A stretch of 64,000 nt of DNA, taken from assembly GCF_023159225.1 (NCBI RefSeq), contig NC_063162.1, forward strand, positions 92,708,880-92,772,879, written 5' to 3'. A program made the position numbers and the translations under genes. The stretch is from Perognathus longimembris pacificus (taxonomy: Eukaryota; Chordata; Mammalia; Rodentia; Heteromyidae). The first letter of the stretch is position 1. Every line of letters starts with the position of its first letter. Positions 21,951 to 32,700 of this stretch are shown here, piece after piece. The notes beneath the pieces were generated by a model. That model did no database searches. It was not told where the DNA came from and saw nothing but the letters and a program-made list of their open reading frames with translations.

Positions 21951-23331
21951 GAGACCAATTTAAGTCAAATGCTTTATTTTAGAGATAATAAAGTTAAGAC
22001 CTTTCCAGTGTAAAGAATGCAGCCACAGCCACTGAATGATAACATGTGATTTTTTGAAAGAATATGCTATATTTTTCATAATCCAGAAAATAGCAGTAAG
22101 TGTTTAGATTACCCACAAACACAGGCTTAAAAACTTCAATCTCAACTTTTGAATAGAATCAGATATGACCAAATATTTTACCCATTGTTTCTCATATTAT
22201 TACATTCTTATGAGAGTTTCTAAACACCTGAAGGTGGTTCTTTTTTGTTTCTGTAGTTAGCAATTTGGAAACTGTTGTGAATTTTGGAAGCTATTAATTG
22301 TCTGAAGGGGAAAAAAAAGAAATAACGTCACTGGGATGTTGGCACACAGAAGGCAAGAAAAAGCTCTTAATTGCTGTGATGCTGGAGCAAAGGGAAAGAA
22401 GCAAATGAGCATGCAATAGGGAATTTTAAAAAGAGGCGTGTGAAGGTGTTGGAGAATGGAACACATTCAATTCTTATTTTTCGAAGTCTGTAATTACCAC
22501 CTGGCCCAAAGAGCAAGCAGTGATTCTCTATCATCTATGTGTTGCCATTCACCAAAATAGCTCTGAAATATTTGATGTCAGCCTTTTTTTCCCCAGCCTT
22601 CTTTTTAACCTAAACAAATTGGGGAAGGAGATATCTTTAAATTGTGACTCTGGTTATTAATCATTTCAGTGACAATCTTTAAATCTTTTATTGCTTAGAT
22701 TGCAAAGACTGAAGAGGAACAAGCATGACAGACAACCAGGCCCTGTATTCTTTGCAGAAAAGGCCTGAAGTCCTTTCCAGAACCCAGTCCCTCATTGCTT
22801 TTATATGGCACAATCTGCTTACATTCTCCTCCCTTGCTCTAACACCAGAGACTATTTTCTTCAGGGGGCAAGGGAGTAGGGAGATGGAAACAATAGCCAA
22901 AGTTTTTGCTCAGGAAAGACGTTGGCTCTTGTGAACTTATTTCAGAGATGATTCCACTTTATCCCCACCCCACTATACAAACTGCTTAGTCAAAAATAAA
23001 TGAGATTGTGTGCTTTCATTTCTGATACTAAGTAGGAAGAAAAGCAACCTTCTAATTTCTCAGAAATCAAGAAATTCTAGATTCATACACCAAGTTTACA
23101 CTAACCATACTATTATGATTTTCATCAGACTCGATAGCCAGCAACCAAACAATGCCAATGGCTATTTATCAATCATTCACTTTATTATGTTATCCTAACA
23201 AGAATTGAGCACAATATTATTACTACTTTATTTTTAAAGCAGCAATTCCACCTTCAAAATAGAAACTGGGATACATCTGGTAAATATTATACCATACTCC
23301 CCAGCACTTCAAATTGTTTACTCTTGGTTAT
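21951..23331. other. Repeat-poor island
   Basis: No transposon recognised. In 22440-22690 a homeodomain-type TAATTA (22491-22496) sits one base from an E-box CACCTG (22498-22503), and a GGTTATTAATCATTTCAGTGA stretch lies near 22652. The frames at 22688-22934 overlap on both strands and show no domain. Confidence 0.4.
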
Positions 23332-23691
23332 TCAGACTAGTATGATAAAATTCCTCAGGTAAATCAGCTCACAGCAGGAGAGATTTATTTTGGCTCACTA
23401 TCTTAAAGCTTTCATGTTGTCCATCTTCTCTTGACCCTGCTGTGTTAGGCTGATATCAGAGCAGAGCCAGAGCGTAGTCTGTGTACTTTTCATGGTGGCC
23501 AGAAAACTAAGAAGGAAATCATCAAACCAGTCTTAGTATCTCCTCTGAGAGCACATGCCAATCATCTAAATTATTTCACCTGGGTCCCCCACTTTCTAAA
23601 GGGTCTCCCACTTCCCAATATTGTTTGCAGTCTGGGGGTCAAACCTTCCACATTTGGCTTTTGGGAAACATTTAAGATTCAAAGCATAACA
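23332..23691 (-). mobile_element. ERVL-MaLR solo LTR (MLT1-like)
   Basis: Read on the minus strand it starts TGTTATGCTTTGAATC, has CCAAATGTGGAAGG, and near the 3' end a polyadenylation region GTGAGCCAAAATAAATCTCTC followed by ACCTGAGGAATTTTATCATA. These are the usual landmarks of mammalian MaLR LTRs. No internal retroviral sequence is attached, so this is a solo LTR. It is diverged and has no coding potential. Confidence 0.7.
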
Positions 23692-24149
23692 TTCTAAATT
23701 TCCCTCTTATTTGGAGAGGCCTGGAAGCTTTGTGCAAATTGTCTATTAAATTCCAATGTCTTACTTGCAGTTTTAGGTGAAAAAGATCAGATTTAATATA
23801 ATTAACAGGAAGGACAATACCAAATAGTGGCTTCTCAAACACTGAAAAAAAAAGAGTAAAAAGAAAATTTTTGTCAGTGTAAGTTTCACCTCTGCATTTA
23901 ACCCATGTGGAAACTGCCTTCATTTGGCTGCTAATCGTGATATAGACAGGAGAAAAACAAGTGGGCAAAATGAAGGTAAGAGTAGATATGATTGCAGTGA
24001 AAGAAAAACCAAGAGTGAGAAGTTAGTCAACATATTATATAATTCTATGTATAAGAAGTAACCAGAATAAAAAACTTTATTCAGGAAAAAATTGCAGAGT
24101 AGTAGTTACCTAGAGTTTAGAATTAGAGTGACCTAGATTATAAAAATGT
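23692..24149. other. Unrecognised sequence
   Basis: A 98-codon minus-strand frame (23672-23968) has no recognisable domain. Confidence 0.35.
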
Positions 24150-24383
24150 TCTAGCTGTGTGAGAGTAGCTCATGCCTATAATCCTAGCTACTTAGGAGGA
24201 TGAGATTTGAAAATCATGACTCTACGTTAGCCAGGGCAGATAAATCAATGAAACTCGTATCTCCAATTAACCAACAAACATCCAGAGGTCAAGTCATAGA
24301 GCAAGTAGTAGAAAGCCAACTCTAAATGGGAGAGAGAGGCTCTGAGTGAAGATCCCAACAAAGCTGTTACCAAAAATAATGCA
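24150..24383 (+). mobile_element. B1-Geo dimeric SINE (diverged)
   Basis: GAGTAGCTCATGCCTATAATCC, ACTTAGGAGGATGAG, linker CGTATCTCCAATTAACC, then a degraded right monomer ending CTCTGAGTGAAGATCCCAAC. Right-end divergence makes the exact 3' boundary uncertain. Confidence 0.75.
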
Positions 24384-24880
24384 TATGTTAGAGAAAGGGG
24401 TAAAAAGCAAAGCAATTAGTATGTAAATAGAGCATGTGACAAAGTAGGCATGAGGAGCAGCCTTGTCACTTGTTGAACCACTAACCCTCAGGCTGGTCTT
24501 CAGTTCTCTGCAACCACAAGGCCCTTTCCCATTCATTGCAGAGTTGGTAGACACCATAGAACATATCTGATATGTTTTGATATGGTTTGGTTTTGTTCAC
24601 CCTCAAAAAGAGCTCTCTCTGAATGCTGAAATGCTACTTGCTCAAAGAATTTAAATATATCCAATGTGGAATGGATGATAATATTGTTGCTTCCCATCCA
24701 AATCTCATCTTAACCCTTACTTTAATATTCAGGTAACATATTCATTTGCATTTCTTTCATTGCCTCTCCTCCACTGACTACATGCTTCATGGCAGCAAGA
24801 ACTCCATCTTTTTTGTGCCTAACATGGTTCAGAAACTGTTTACAGAGAAAGTGTCTGCCAAATAAAATTAACTGATTAAA
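24384..24880. other. Unrecognised sequence; possible LTR trace
   Basis: 24571-24600 (TATGTTTTGATATGGTTTGGTTTTG) resembles the start of a MaLR LTR, but the downstream LTR landmarks cannot be followed with confidence. Confidence 0.3.
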
Positions 24881-25112
24881 AGCCAGGTGCTAATGGCTTA
24901 TGACTGCAATCCTAGTTATTCAGGAGGCTGAAATCTAGAGGATAGCAATTTGAAGCCAGGCAGAACAGAAGACTCCATCTCCAAAATAATCAGCAAAAAG
25001 TCAGACTAGAATTTAGCTCACTTGGTAAAGCACCAGCCTAACAAGCAAGTTGAACAAGTACCAAGGCTCTAAAATCAAACCCCAGTCTCAGCATCATAAC
25101 AAAACAAAAAGA
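24881..25112 (+). mobile_element. B1-plus-tRNA-like SINE, intermediate right end
   Basis: The left part is B1-like (GCCAGGTGCTAATGGCTTATG, linker CTCCATCTCCAAAATAATC). The right monomer keeps TTAGCTCACTTGGTAAAGC and an ID-like CCTAACAAGC, but then has about 14 extra bases before ATCAAACCCCAG. It therefore sits between a plain ID and a Geo monomer. The copy is old, so the extra bases may be private to it. Confidence 0.7.
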
Positions 25113-25442
25113 ATGAATAATTGGCAGAACAACCAATGCCTTGCAAGACTTTACAAGTTAAAAATAACTTAATATATAAAAAATGAATAAATAGAAATTT
25201 AAAAAACAATTGAATATTATAATAAAATAGAATATTCTATTTTCCTCATGTACATTTTAACTTTTTATGAAAAACTAGAGAGAAGAGAATGTTAAAGTGA
25301 ATTATAATTTAGAATAAATATAAATTACATTTAATAAAAGTGATTAAATTATGTATACATGACTTCAAACATGTACAATAAAATCCTACTAAATGACTAT
25401 TCATTAAATAGGTTATTAATCAGAATTTAAAAGGAATATAAG
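25113..25442. other. Very AT-rich sequence
   Basis: No feature recognised. Confidence 0.4.
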
Positions 25443-25668
25443 ACCAGGCACCAGTGGGTCACACCCATCATCCTAGCTACACAGGAGTCTGATAGTTGAC
25501 AATTACAGTTCAAAGCCAGCTCAGGAAGGAAAGTCTGTGAGACTCTTATCTCTAACTACAAAAAGCTGGAGTGGAGCTGTGGCTCAAGTTGTAGGATACT
25601 TACCTTCAGCAAAGTAAGTTCAGGGACAGCATCCGAGCTCTAAGTTGAAATACCCCCTCCCCCACCCC
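25443..25668 (+). mobile_element. B1-Geo dimeric SINE
   Basis: CCAGGCACCAGTGGGTCACA, CATCCTAGCTACACAGGAG, linker CTTATCTCTAACTAC, then the Geo monomer GGAGCTGTGGCTCAAGTTG..GGGACAGCATCCGAGC. It ends in a C-rich stretch (CCCCCTCCCCCACCCCC) instead of a poly(A) tail. Confidence 0.85.
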
Positions 25669-25967
25669 CACACACATGCAAAGGTCCTTCTCTCAAGAAC
25701 TTAATGTCAAGAATGACAGAAATGCAATGTATGTTATAACAACTTTGTAATTGCAAAGAGAAGAGAGAAAACAAATAGGCCAAGACATGTGAATAACTTA
25801 TTTGTACAGTACCAGTTTTAAAAAAAAACAAACTTCCCAATAAAACGTCAATGTCCAAGAAACAATAAGTATTCAATACAGGTTATACAGAATACATTTC
25901 AGATATAAATAAATATATTCAATATCCTCTCCAGTTGTCATAGAAATAGTAAATTAAAAGAGGGCAT
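25669..25967. other. Unrecognised sequence
   Basis: Nothing recognised. Confidence 0.4.
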
Positions 25968-26202
25968 AAGATTCAAATTTCAGGGGCTGGGAATATGGCC
26001 TAGTAGTAGAGTGTTTGCCTTGTATACATGAAGCCCTGAGTTTGATTCCTCAGCACCACATAAACAGAAAAAGCCAGAAGTGGTTCTGTGGCTCATGTGG
26101 TAGAGTGTTAGCCTTGAACAAAAGGAAGCCAGGGACAGTGCTTAGGCCCTGAGTTCAAGCCCCAGGACTGGCAAAAAAAAAAAAAAAAGATTCAAATTTC
26201 AG
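25968..26202 (+). mobile_element. IDL-Geo SINE with perfect 16-bp TSD
   Basis: Body 25984-26186 between AAGATTCAAATTTCAG at 25968-25983 and 26187-26202. Both monomers are complete, and the tail is a clean run of about 16 A that merges into the second TSD. Confidence 0.97.
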
Positions 26203-27835
26203 TTTTCTTGCTCCAGTAACTGCATCATTCATTCTCTTTGACCAACGTGAAGGATCTTGTATTCTCTCTTACTGAAAAGCACATAAGAAATAAGCTCTAG
26301 AAATTCAGATGAAGTAATAAAACCATATCATTTTGAAAATTATCTCCAAAAAGTCCTATCTCAACCCGTACAAATGCCAAAGAGGTAAGAAAAGGAAAGA
26401 AGGTAATAGAGAGGTTGGGAGGGAAGGAGGGAAGAAGGAAAACAAAATGGAGAGGAGAGAAAAGGATGACAATCAGCATGTATATGTATTATTTACAACG
26501 GATCAAGAAACATGGCACAATTAGAGACACACTAGGTAGCTATCACAATAGTTAATAAACCCATCATTGAGGTAAAACATGCCATTTAACCCCATTACAA
26601 TTCCTGCCTGGACTGTAGACAGATCTAAGTGCACTAAATGCATAAATGACTTCAGAGACCTGGGACACAGCCTTCTCAGATTCCTTGTCTTCCAAGGATC
26701 TGCATATCGTTGAAATTTTTTCTGTAATCACTCAGCTATATTAAGGTCCTGAGAAGTAGTTTTGAAACAACTTCATATGTGGGACTTCCCAAATCTGTTG
26801 GAGCCAGTAGCAAAGTTATTAAAGACCTCAGAGATCACCTTACTTGACAACTGAGAAAGCCAAGGACAAAGAAATTAAATACATTGATACATATTATAGC
26901 TAACAGAAGAATCTGTTTAGAAGTCCTAAAAGAGTCTGAGTCCCCAGTTAAATTTCTTACAGTAACTATATAGTAAAACAAGCATATACCTAGTGGATTA
27001 CAAGACCAATCTCTGATTTTTTTTTGATAAAGGCAAGTTTCCTACAGCCAAGTATACACAGTATAGACTGAGAAGCTGCTGCCTGCCACCAGAACAGGTT
27101 CTTATTTTCTCTCACTGTATTCTGATTACTCAAGAGTGTTCACTTTAGTTTCCAAAGTGTTACCTTTTAGTAGAAGTGAAAATAGAGTTTATTAATTATT
27201 AAAAGACCTTATATTATCCATTAAATTTTAATAAGTATTTTATAAAACTTGTTTTTAAATGCACCTAAATTGCCCTCAAAATTTATGAAGTACATAAAAA
27301 TCAGAGAAAAACAATAACTATATTAATTAAAAACAAAACTTTAAGTGAAATTTAAAATATACTTAAAGTCACAAACAAGTCCTGTAAGAATACACTATAG
27401 AATAACTGAAAAACGTAGTTTTGAAATTCTTCATTTTCTTGGCATATGGTCTGAAAATCTGGCTTTTATTGTGCAAGTATTAACTCCAGTGGCTCATGCT
27501 AAATACATACATATACTGGAAGAAATAATTCATGAATTCACTGACACTTTGAAACAGAGTAATCCTTACTTCTTTATCACATTATTTACCAAACTCCTTG
27601 GAAATGAGACAGCATAAAAAGCAGGTAAACTACAAACTCAAGAAGCAAAGAATGGAGTAACAGGCTAAGTCAGCAGCCCAGTGTCCCTGAGTGCCTGAAA
27701 GCGTGGAGGAGAAAAAAGAGAGGCACAAAAATAGGGCTGCAAGATTCTATGAATAATAAGAATAATTAATAATATAGAGTGGCCAGTCAGTTAAGGCTTT
27801 ACATAAATATCAAGTAATTTTCTGGTATTAAAAAC
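26203..27835. other. Unrecognised sequence with a purine-rich patch
   Basis: About 26380-26465 is AG-rich (GGAAAGAAGG..GGGAAGGAGGGAAG). A 90-codon plus-strand frame (27345-27617) has no recognisable domain. The remainder is AT-rich. Confidence 0.35.
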
Positions 27836-28057
27836 ATTACATGGAGGGGCTGGGAATATGGTGTAGTGGCAACAGTGCTTGTCTCATATACATGAAGCCC
27901 TGCGTTCAATTCCTCAGCACCACATATACAGAAAAAGGCCAGAAGTGGTGCTGTGGCTCAAGTGGTAGAGCGCTAGCCTTGACCAAAAAAGAAGCCAGGG
28001 ACAGTGCTCAGACCCTGAGTTCAAATCCCAGGACTGGCAAAAAAAAATATTACATGG
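27836..28057 (+). mobile_element. IDL-Geo SINE with 9-bp TSD
   Basis: Body 27845-28048 between ATTACATGG at 27836-27844 and 28049-28057. Both monomers are present with an A9 tail. A 102-codon frame crossing it (27841-28149) is spurious. Confidence 0.95.
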
Positions 28058-29104
28058 TACATACTTCTCCAAAATTAGTTGCTGTTAATATAAAATTAAA
28101 TTTAACTGAGTTTCCTACAATTTATCTTGCTAAACCAAGATATTACTGAAAGGATCATAGTCATGAGTCATAACAATGTTGATTCACCACAGAGATTCAC
28201 CACCGACCTTGTACCAGTTCTTTAAATGTTCTGAGAATCACTTAGAAAATGAGCATTGTTACAAGACAAAAATTAGACAATGTCCATCAATAACTATTAT
28301 TCTCTCCCTCCTCATTGTTGCAGCACTGACATGGACCAGAATGCAACTTTTTATTCAGATTTTAATCTCAATTGTTTCTCTTTAATGCCAGATAATATGT
28401 AGGCAGTAATAACCTCATTTTATGATTGAATTACTACTCTTTTAATCCAAACAGAAAGCACAGTTCCACTGGGGGGAAATGTTTATAGCAAATTGATAGC
28501 CATAACTAATAAACCCCTCATCCTCAGAAACTGGTAGTTTCCACACAAAGATTGGATTTTCTGTGGCCAATAAAGTAAATTGAAAAACCTCCAGCCAACT
28601 GTAATAAACACAGAATTGAAAGCTAATAAAACACCACAGGGCATTTCAAGGTAACTCAGCAGGAGAGCACTCACCAATATAGATGTGTTTACAGATGGTG
28701 ACTAAAGATATAATAATTAATCTGCTTTTGAACTAATGAACAAATCACATGCTTCCTTAAAATACAAAGCACAAAGCTCTTAGCTGCTAATTAAGTTCAG
28801 GAGTGGAATAAACACTTGATTTGCAGTAAAGGATAAGGCTCATAAACAGTAATATACAGCTATCCAAGTCTTGCCTCTGTGACTCAGACAAAACAAGTAC
28901 CCTATTCAACATGTTAAACATTGACCCAACACTGTCACTCACTTGTGGATTTTAAGCCTTAACAAAATCCAAGGTAATTTATTATTGGATGCAAAATACC
29001 TCCTTAGGGATTTTTCACAAAGAAAATATTCTAAGTTTATTGTTTAAGTATTGTCCTATATTAGTTGCGCCAGAGATTTCATTGTGACATATGTATATGT
29101 AAAT
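28058..29104. other. Repeat-poor AT-rich sequence
   Basis: No transposon recognised. 28480-28830 contains several homeodomain-type TAATTA/TAATAA strings (for example GCTGCTAATTAAG near 28783). No gene signal. Confidence 0.4.
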
Positions 29105-29348
29105 AAAAAGTGCTCAGATAGAGCTGGGAATTTGGCTTAGTGGTAGAGTGCTTGCCTCGCATACATGAAGCCCTGGGTTCTATTCCTCAGCACCACATAA
29201 ACAGAAAAAGCAGGAAGTGGAGCTGTGGCTCAAGTGGAAGAATACTAGCCTTGAACAAAAGGAAGCCAGGGACAGTGCTTAGGCCCTGAGTTCAAGCCCC
29301 AAGACTACCAAAAAAATAAATAAATAACCGACAAAAAGTACTCAGATA
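29105..29348 (+). mobile_element. IDL-Geo SINE with 16-bp TSD
   Basis: Body 29121-29332 between AAAAAGTGCTCAGATA (29105-29120) and AAAAAGTACTCAGATA (29333-29348), one mismatch. The tail is (AAAT)n-like. The end of Geo is mutated (AAGACTACC). Confidence 0.95.
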
Positions 29349-29935
29349 AAAAACTATTTCATATCTTTCCCTCACTACCTTTCTACCTTCTTGGAACAAT
29401 TCCAACTATTTTTTCATATATGCATTCAGAGAACTTCAACTGTATTCATCTCTCTTCACCATCTCTATTGACGCTCTCCACTCTCACCTGTATGCTCTAC
29501 TCACAGAGCCAATATTACATACCTATATTTTTAATTATAATTGTACAAAGAGTTTTCACTGTGGTATTTTGCATATAACTATTATTGTCAGATTAACCCC
29601 CTCTATTTCTCTCTTTCCCCAACAATCTATTCTTCTATTATTCAACAGCTTTCAGTGCAATTCTTCTGCCATCTATCCACATATATGCTTAGAATGCTTT
29701 TCAGTATTCATCCTCCATCACTGTCTTTCTCTCTTCTTTATACACACACTTCAAACATACATGTGTATGTATTTTTGTTTGTATATGTCTATGTATATCT
29801 CTATCCTTTAGGTGTTGACTCCATAAATAAGCAAAAGCATCCAATATTGGATTTTTGACCTAGGTTTATCTTGCTCAAAATGATGACTGTCAGTTCTATC
29901 TATTTTCATGCAAACACAAAACAACTTTTTTTCCT
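29349..29935 (-). mobile_element. Old L1 3' end, antisense
   Basis: On the plus strand it shows the pyrimidine-rich, antisense L1 tail pattern (TTTTCACTGTGGTATTTTGCATA..AGATTAACCCCCTCTA). It ends with the antisense ORF2 end ATCTTGCTCAAAATGATGAC..AGTTCTATCTATTTTCATGC. Highly diverged. The two plus-strand frames at 29541-29858 are by-products. Confidence 0.55.
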
Positions 29936-30440
29936 TATGGCAGAGCAAAAAGTTGGTTTTTTGAAAAGATAAATAAAATTTATAAACGCCTAGCCAATCT
30001 GACCAAAATGCAGACAGAAAAGACTCAAATTAATAAAATGAGAAGGTGAAAACAGGACTATCATGATAAATATCAATGAAATTCAGAAATCATGAAAGAG
30101 ACTTTGAAAATGTCTATTCGCATTATTTGAACATCTATAAAAAACAAATAAATTATAAAAAACAAATAAATTTCTAGATATGTTTGACTTACCAAAATTG
30201 AACCAAGAAGATATAAAACATTTTAAAGATCTATAAAAAGCAGTAATATTGAAGCAATAAAAGTAATGTACAGTAAAAGCAATATAACAAGAAAGAAAAG
30301 CCCAGGATCCAAGAAATTTACTACCAAAGTCTACCAGATCATTAAAGAGGAAATAACAGAAACATCCCTAACACGTTCCCATAAAATAACAGAGAAGGAA
30401 ATTCTGCTAAGCTAATAGCATGAAGCCAGTAGCATTCTAC
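29936..30440 (+). mobile_element. Old L1 ORF2 fragment (reverse transcriptase N-terminal region)
   Basis: Degraded L1 ORF2 reads forward: GGTTTTTTGAAAAGATAAAT, AAACGCCTAGCCAATCTGAC, then AAAAGCCCAGGATCC..TTTACTACCAAAGTCTACCAG, the region before the RT fingers. Stops are frequent. It follows an antisense L1 tail directly, so this is either an old twin-primed copy or two fragments. A perfect 18-bp tandem duplication lies at 30136-30171. Confidence 0.65.
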
Positions 30441-32317
30441 TAGTTCTACTAAGGTAATTCTATGAAGCCTCTTCTATACTCATTCTAAAATGAACAACAC
30501 GGGGGGCGGGGGAGAGACTATTATAAACCAATCTTTTGCTTTATTATAGACAAACTGTAGACCGGCTATAGACCAAACCACAACTGGGGAGAGGCCAAAT
30601 GGGAGAAGATCGATCTCTTGGATTCTCAAAAGTGGTAATATGAAACCAAGAAATTCCTATAGAGCTAATCGATCAGGTCTTACCTGTGCACAACATTTGT
30701 GGGCCAACTCCCATAGCTTCACTAGGTCTAAGCATAAGTCCTTTAGAATTACACAAAAACTTGAGAGGTGGAAAGGAGAGCTGAACATCATTGCTGTAAT
30801 CCTTCTGCCTAAAACACGGTGTTTCCTACAACTAAGTATGTACTCCATGAACATTTTATGGAAACTGGAATCCAGGGAAGACTCTGGCCTTGCCCCAAGC
30901 CATTGCTCCATGATGATAGACAGTATGGAAGCCTTAGATAACATTCACTGGACATATATTCACTTTCTGCTTTGGCAACAGATCTGTAAATCAGCCATAA
31001 ACCTTCTGCTCACCCCAGAAGATGAACTATGACTCATTTAAAATTTAGATACTAAGTCAGTTTTGAACAATCTGATTGTTAGTGACCAATGATGGGTTGG
31101 GGCAGGTTGGTAACTCAGCTTTGGCCAATGATACTATCAAGGAAAATCTGCTGTGTTTGGAGCAACATTTTCCTGTTCAATAGATCATTCTTCATTTTAT
31201 CACCTTTCTTTATTTGTTAAATAAAGATTTATTTGTGGCTACTGGAGATTTGATTCAAATCCTGAGGTCATAAAGATTTCAAAAAACCTAGCATAACTTA
31301 GACCAAGTTCAAACTGCTTTTTCTAAGTATCTTATGGAAGAGACTAAATTGAATTCTTTCATTCAAATTGATAGTGTTTGCTTGTAGTCAAAAGCATGTA
31401 GATCATATATACAAACTTAGAAGATTTGCCATTCTCTGTCCTGGCCTTCAACCTTAGTCTTCATTCCAACACAAAACACAAGCACTATAGGTAGCATTTT
31501 AGGGGAAAATGCTAATTATCATTACCAAGTGGAGGAGGATTTTAAAATGTCCATTTCTACCCACAGTAGAGCTCCTGACTATTCTGAGCTAAACTCCAAA
31601 TGCATTTTCCCAATAGAAATATTATTATATATGGTGTGTGGGTCCTAAGATGATTTTAGAGCAGAAATTATACAATATGGTTTAAATAAGCTTTTGTGGG
31701 GTTGGCCTGGAAACCTAACATTGTTACTATGGAAAAAATGTTTCAAACTTTAAACAACTCTATTCCCAATGAACTTTTGAATGAAACCCATTTTAAATTG
31801 GGAGGTTGCATATTTATTTATAATTAAAATACACATAGATGAAATTGAGTTATCAGCTACAAACATCACACTTAGCCTTCTGGCTTTAAATTGATACATG
31901 TTCTTTTGCCATTCTGGATACAATAGCTCTGACTAAAAGGAGATGACCTCTCACAATACCAAATGACAAGGTAAAATTAGAATGAAGATAGCATGCTAGA
32001 TTCTATTTTAAAGTGTCTACTTATTTAAAGGTAAGAATTATCTTACAAAGCAATCAGGTAGTAGGTTACATATTAGGAAATAATTACTCCCTGTACCAAA
32101 CCCATCATCATCACAATGTTTCTTTAGAGCACTAGGAAATTCTTAAAAGCAGTAGTGGGAACTATTTTCACAGTAGTGTGAAGGCTTTCACTGCAAATAA
32201 ATAAAAAGCAGCGACTAGCAGAAATATTTGTGAATATTTAATAATGACTCGAAATACTTTGAATTTTGTATTTAAGTCAAATAGTGACAACTTTTCTCCT
32301 CACTGGAAAAAAAGTGT
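30441..32317. other. Unrecognised sequence with a 130-codon open frame
   Basis: A G-rich stretch (GGGGGGCGGGGG) lies at about 30500. Opposed open frames lie at 30640-31032 (+, 130 codons) and 30657-30944 (-, 95 codons). I recognise no domain in either; an old retroviral or LTR fragment is possible but not shown. The rest is AT-rich. Confidence 0.3.
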
Positions 32318-32462
32318 CTCATCTTCCTTTTTGGTTAGTTATTTGAGATGAGTCTTGTTTTGTCACTCAGGGTGGTATTGAACTTTTTTGTCTCTAGTGA
32401 TTTCCCTCTCACATCAGCATCTTGACTAGCTGAGACTACAGGCCTGCACCATCATACTTCTT
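32318..32462 (-). mobile_element. B1-like SINE monomer
   Basis: Plus-strand text TTGAGATGAGTCTTGTTTTGTCACTCAGG..AGCATCTTGACTAGCTGAGACTACAGGCCTGCACCA is the reverse complement of a B1-type unit. Diverged. Confidence 0.7.
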
Positions 32463-32554
32463 CTAAATTCAGCTAAATTCAATGCCTTGAACCAAATACT
32501 AGCCAGGGACCAGAATGCAGTGTGGTTGTTTTTTAAGTTCCTTCTTAGTATGGC

Positions 32555-32700
32555 TTTTTGTCTCTATTTATTCATCTGTAAAAGGAAAATAATGACTTAA
32601 GGTCCAAGAGACATTGTGACACTCACATGCTTTGGGATGTCTTAGTGCTGGGCCTGGAATCTAGCAAGTGCTCAGAGTCTGTTATAAGACTTCCCATCCT
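32555..32700 (+). mobile_element. MIR remnant
   Basis: TTATTCATCTGTAAAAGGAAAATAATGAC, then GACATTGTGACACTCACATGC.., then GTGCTGGGCCTGGAATCTAGCAAGTGCTCA match the core and 3' part of MIR. Confidence 0.7.

Noticed and set aside
23332..23691. Full endogenous retrovirus
   Set aside because: Only LTR-type sequence is visible, with no internal gag/pol-like region on either side.
30640..31032. 130-codon frame as a gene
   Set aside because: No recognisable domain, overlapped by an antisense frame of 95 codons, no splice or promoter context. Kept only as unrecognised sequence.
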